8,252 nt of DNA, taken from PNAI01 sp964575715. GTDB taxonomy: Bacteria > Pseudomonadota > Alphaproteobacteria > Rhizobiales > Xanthobacteraceae. The stretch covers positions 1 to 8,252 of the forward strand of contig CAZNSG010000336.1 in NCBI GenBank assembly GCA_964575715.1, written 5' to 3'. Both the position numbers and the translations under genes were made by a program. Below are positions 6,298-8,252 of this stretch, piece after piece (within the stretch, counting starts at the first letter, position 1; every line of letters starts with the position of its first letter). Under the pieces are notes generated by a model, which did no database searches, was not told where the DNA came from, and saw nothing but the letters and a program-made list of their open reading frames with translations.

Positions 6298-6314
6298 ACC
6301 GATGTGGTCGTTTC
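6287..6314 (+). promoter_or_regulatory. Predicted RpoE-dependent promoter of the oxidoreductase-DUF1365 operon
   Basis: TGATCC (6287-6292), a 16-nt spacer and CGTTTC (6309-6314) form a promoter facing the oxidoreductase gene. The predicted start near 6320 leaves a leader of about 69 nt before the ATG at 6389. The in-frame ATG at 6302 lies inside this promoter spacer, so it cannot be translated from this transcript; this decides the start of the gene. Confidence 0.88.
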
Positions 6315-6388
6315 GACAAATAGAACGGTTGCCAGCGGTTGATCCCCGGCCTGATGGTCCGCGGACTTGCAACGGGGTTTTTCTGAAC

Positions 6389-7741
6389 ATGCAGTACCAT
6401 CGACGCCTCAAAGTTGCTGTTATTGGAACTGGGATCTCCGGCCTTTCAGCGGCTTGGCTCTTGAACCAGCGCCATGACGTGACCGTATTCGAGCGTTCGG
6501 ATCGCGTCGGCGGCCATTCGAACACAGTTCTGGCCTCGGTTGAGGGGAGCACGATCCCGGTCGATACCGGCTTCATTGTCTTCAATCGACACGCCTACCC
6601 CAATCTGACCGCCCTGTTCGCGTTGCTCCAAGTCCCGACCGAGACCTCCAATATGTCCCTTGGCATATCCTTGGACGATGGGCAGCTTGAATACTCGGGC
6701 ACAGGATTTTCCGGTCTTTTCGCCCAGCCCCGCAATCTAACCAGTGCGCGCTTCTGGTCCATGCTCGCCGATCTCGTGCGGTTCTATCGGCAGGCCGCCG
6801 CCGATGTCGCAACCCTCGACGACGAGCAAATCAGCCTCGGCGATTACCTTGCGGCCGGCGGCTATGGTGCCGCTTTCCGCGACGATCACCTGTTGCCAAT
6901 GGCAAGCGCGATCTGGTCGGCAACACCCTCTGAAATCTTGGCATATCCTGCGGCAGCGTTTATTCGATTTCACGACAATCATGGACTATTGCAACTTCGG
7001 CATCGCCCTGTCTGGGAAACAGTCACCGGTGGGAGCCGCAATTATATTCAGCGGCTTGTCCGGCCGTTCGCGGAGCGGATTAGGCTCAATACTTCCATTC
7101 ACGCGGTGCATCGCACAACGGATGGAGTAGCACTAACTGATTCCAACGGCTGTACGGATTATTTCGACCACGTCGTGATAGCGACGCATGCAAATCAGGC
7201 ATTGAGGATGTTGACCGATCCGAGTCCGCCCGAGGGAGAGCTGCTCAATTCATTTCGGTACAGCCGCAATCTTGCGGTTCTACACACCGATGACAGTTTC
7301 ATGCCCAAGCGGCGGGCAGCATGGTCGAGCTGGAATTATCTTGGTTCACGAAATGCCAAGCGCACCGGTGTCTGCGTGACCTATTGGATGAACCGCCTGC
7401 AGAATATCGAAAGCGATAAGCCCCTGTTCGTTACGCTCAATCCGTCGCGGCCGCCGCGCGCCGGAAAACTGCTCCACAGCGAAGTCTACGATCATCCAAT
7501 CTTCGATGGACGGGCTATCGCCGCGCAAGAAAAGCTATGGTTGCTGCAGGGCAAGCGGAACACCTGGTTCTGCGGTGCCTACTTTGGCTCGGGTTTTCAC
7601 GAAGACGGACTCCAAGCCGGGTTGGCCGTGGCGGAGCAGCTCGGCGGCGTGCGTCGGCCATGGCAGGTGCCGAACGAATCCGGCCGCATCGTGCTTGCCG
7701 CGCGCAGGATTGCCAAAGATACACAGGAGTTGGCGGCGTGA
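6389..7741 (+). CDS. FAD/NAD(P)-binding flavin amine oxidase-like oxidoreductase (COG2907 type)
   Basis: The 450-residue flavoprotein has a Rossmann fold at its start: VAVIGTGISGLSAAWLL at 9-25 with GTGISG at 13-18, E35 at the end of the second strand, and the ERSDRVGGHSNTV signature at 35-47. A second FAD-contacting motif, FCGAYFGSGFHEDGLQAG, begins near residue 394. It resembles the amine oxidase / phytoene desaturase superfamily and the COG2907 group, whose genes are commonly followed by DUF1365 and a cyclopropane-fatty-acid-synthase homologue; some relatives are thought to act on phospholipid acyl chains. I set the start at the ATG at 6389 because the upstream ATG at 6302 lies within the promoter, and the Rossmann motif begins right after. 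Its TGA overlaps the start of the next gene in GTGA. The exact substrate cannot be read from the sequence; lipid modification is the inference from context. Confidence 0.93.
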   Translation: MQYHRRLKVAVIGTGISGLSAAWLLNQRHDVTVFERSDRVGGHSNTVLASVEGSTIPVDTGFIVFNRHAYPNLTALFALLQVPTETSNMSLGISLDDGQLEYSGTGFSGLFAQPRNLTSARFWSMLADLVRFYRQAAADVATLDDEQISLGDYLAAGGYGAAFRDDHLLPMASAIWSATPSEILAYPAAAFIRFHDNHGLLQLRHRPVWETVTGGSRNYIQRLVRPFAERIRLNTSIHAVHRTTDGVALTDSNGCTDYFDHVVIATHANQALRMLTDPSPPEGELLNSFRYSRNLAVLHTDDSFMPKRRAAWSSWNYLGSRNAKRTGVCVTYWMNRLQNIESDKPLFVTLNPSRPPRAGKLLHSEVYDHPIFDGRAIAAQEKLWLLQGKRNTWFCGAYFGSGFHEDGLQAGLAVAEQLGGVRRPWQVPNESGRIVLAARRIAKDTQELAA

Positions 7742-8252
7742 ATTTTCAATCGGCGCTCTACGTCGGATCTGTCATGCATCGTCGCCTCCGGCCCCGCATG
7801 CACAAGTTTCGCTACCGTGCCTTCTGGATTTTGGTCGATCTCGATGAACTGGATGAACTTTCTGGCCGGCTGCGGTTGTTCTCCCACAACCGCTTCAATC
7901 TTTTCAGCTTCCGGAATAAGGACCACGGCGACGGCACAGCAACGCCGCTCCGTGCACAGGTGGAACGCCAGCTCGGCGAGGCAGGAATCGATCTCGCCGG
8001 CGGATCGATTCGGCTGCTTTGCATGCCGCGCACGCTCGGCTACTGCTTTAACCCGCTCAGCGTATATTTCTGCTACCGAGCGGGTGGTGCGCTCGCCGCC
8101 CTGGTATATCAGGTGCACAATACCTTTGGCGATCGGCATAGTTACGTCATCCCGGTTGAGCACGCTAGCGGCGCGCGGCGCCAGCATTGCGAAAAGTCTT
8201 TCTATGTCTCTCCCTTCATCGACATGAACATGCGCTATGACTTCCGGATCAC
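7738..8252 (+). CDS. DUF1365 family protein (3'-truncated by window end)
   Basis: The reading frame starts with GTG at 7738, overlapping the oxidoreductase stop by four bases, and stays open to the window edge; 171 residues are visible. It is the DUF1365 (COG3496) family: YVGSVMHRRLRPRMHKFRY at 8-26, the D62-HGDG motif near 62-66, MPRTLGYCFNPLSVYFCY at 96-113, VHNTFGDRHSYVIPV at 126-140 and KSFYVSPFIDMNMRY at 153-167. Family members are usually about 250 residues or more, so roughly a third is missing. No function is proven. The gene almost always travels with the preceding flavoprotein type and a cyclopropane-synthase-like methyltransferase, so a role in acyl-chain modification of membrane lipids is widely suspected. 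Translational coupling through GTGA suggests both are needed together. An internal ATG at residue 13 is possible but would remove conserved residues. Confidence 0.93.
   Translation, partial: MNFQSALYVGSVMHRRLRPRMHKFRYRAFWILVDLDELDELSGRLRLFSHNRFNLFSFRNKDHGDGTATPLRAQVERQLGEAGIDLAGGSIRLLCMPRTLGYCFNPLSVYFCYRAGGALAALVYQVHNTFGDRHSYVIPVEHASGARRQHCEKSFYVSPFIDMNMRYDFRI

Noticed and set aside
6340..6345. Another TGATCC in the oxidoreductase leader
   Set aside because: At 16-nt spacing the next hexamer is CGGACT, not CGTTT, and the flanking AATC extension is missing.
6302..6388. N-terminal extension of the oxidoreductase from the ATG at 6302
   Set aside because: That ATG lies between the -35 and -10 boxes of the predicted promoter, and the flavin-binding motif begins normally after the ATG at 6389.
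6136..6585. Upstream extension of the rpoE reading frame (open to 6585)
   Set aside because: It would run through both promoters and into the divergent oxidoreductase gene on the other strand, and sigma factors of this family have about 190 residues. The open frame is a shadow effect of GC-rich coding DNA.
1..8252. CRISPR arrays, tRNA or rRNA genes, insertion sequences, riboswitches
   Set aside because: I looked for regularly spaced repeats, tRNA arm patterns, transposase-like proteins with terminal repeats and conserved leader structures, and saw none.

Overview
The window reads as a chromosomal segment of an alphaproteobacterium. A Hyphomicrobiales (Bradyrhizobium-like) host is my best guess from the style of the FolE, TspO, fasciclin and ChrR proteins; this is inference and no search was run. 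It is built around a group-IV (ECF) sigma factor of the RpoE type and its zinc-binding anti-sigma factor ChrR, the pair known from Rhodobacter sphaeroides as the singlet-oxygen / photooxidative-stress switch.

Layout. Positions 1-218 hold no gene I can support. From 219 to 6135 every gene is on the minus strand. In the direction of transcription these are rpoE, chrR (4-nt ATGA overlap), a DUF1295 membrane reductase-like protein, a secreted fasciclin (FAS1) protein, GTP cyclohydrolase I (folE), a DUF2177 membrane protein, TspO, a basic conserved hypothetical protein and a CIA30-domain protein. Transcribed the other way from the 6136-6388 intergenic region are a COG2907-type FAD/NAD(P)-binding oxidoreductase and, overlapping it by 4 nt (GTGA), a DUF1365 protein cut off by the window end. 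In many proteobacteria this pair is followed by a cyclopropane-fatty-acid-synthase-like methyltransferase, which would lie just past the window.

Regulation visible in the DNA. The same 11-mer GTGATCCAATC occurs three times, each 16 nt (counted from TGATCC) before a CGTTTC or CGTTTT box: twice back to back between rpoE and the oxidoreductase, where the two -35 regions form a 12-bp perfect inverted repeat, and once upstream of the fasciclin gene. TGATCC is the known -35 element of the RpoE/ChrR sigma class. The simplest reading is that RpoE drives its own operon, the divergent oxidoreductase-DUF1365 operon and the fasciclin gene. The folE-to-CIA30 genes have no copy of this motif, so they are linked only by position and strand, possibly by read-through.

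How the genes may work together (inference). Singlet oxygen releases RpoE from ChrR. RpoE then switches on enzymes that probably remodel membrane lipids (oxidoreductase, DUF1365, DUF1295) and a periplasmic adhesion-type FAS1 protein. The neighbours folE (pterin/folate supply) and tspO (porphyrin-linked membrane protein) fit a photostress theme. The DUF2177, CIA30 and basic hypothetical proteins are the uncharacterised members of the cluster.
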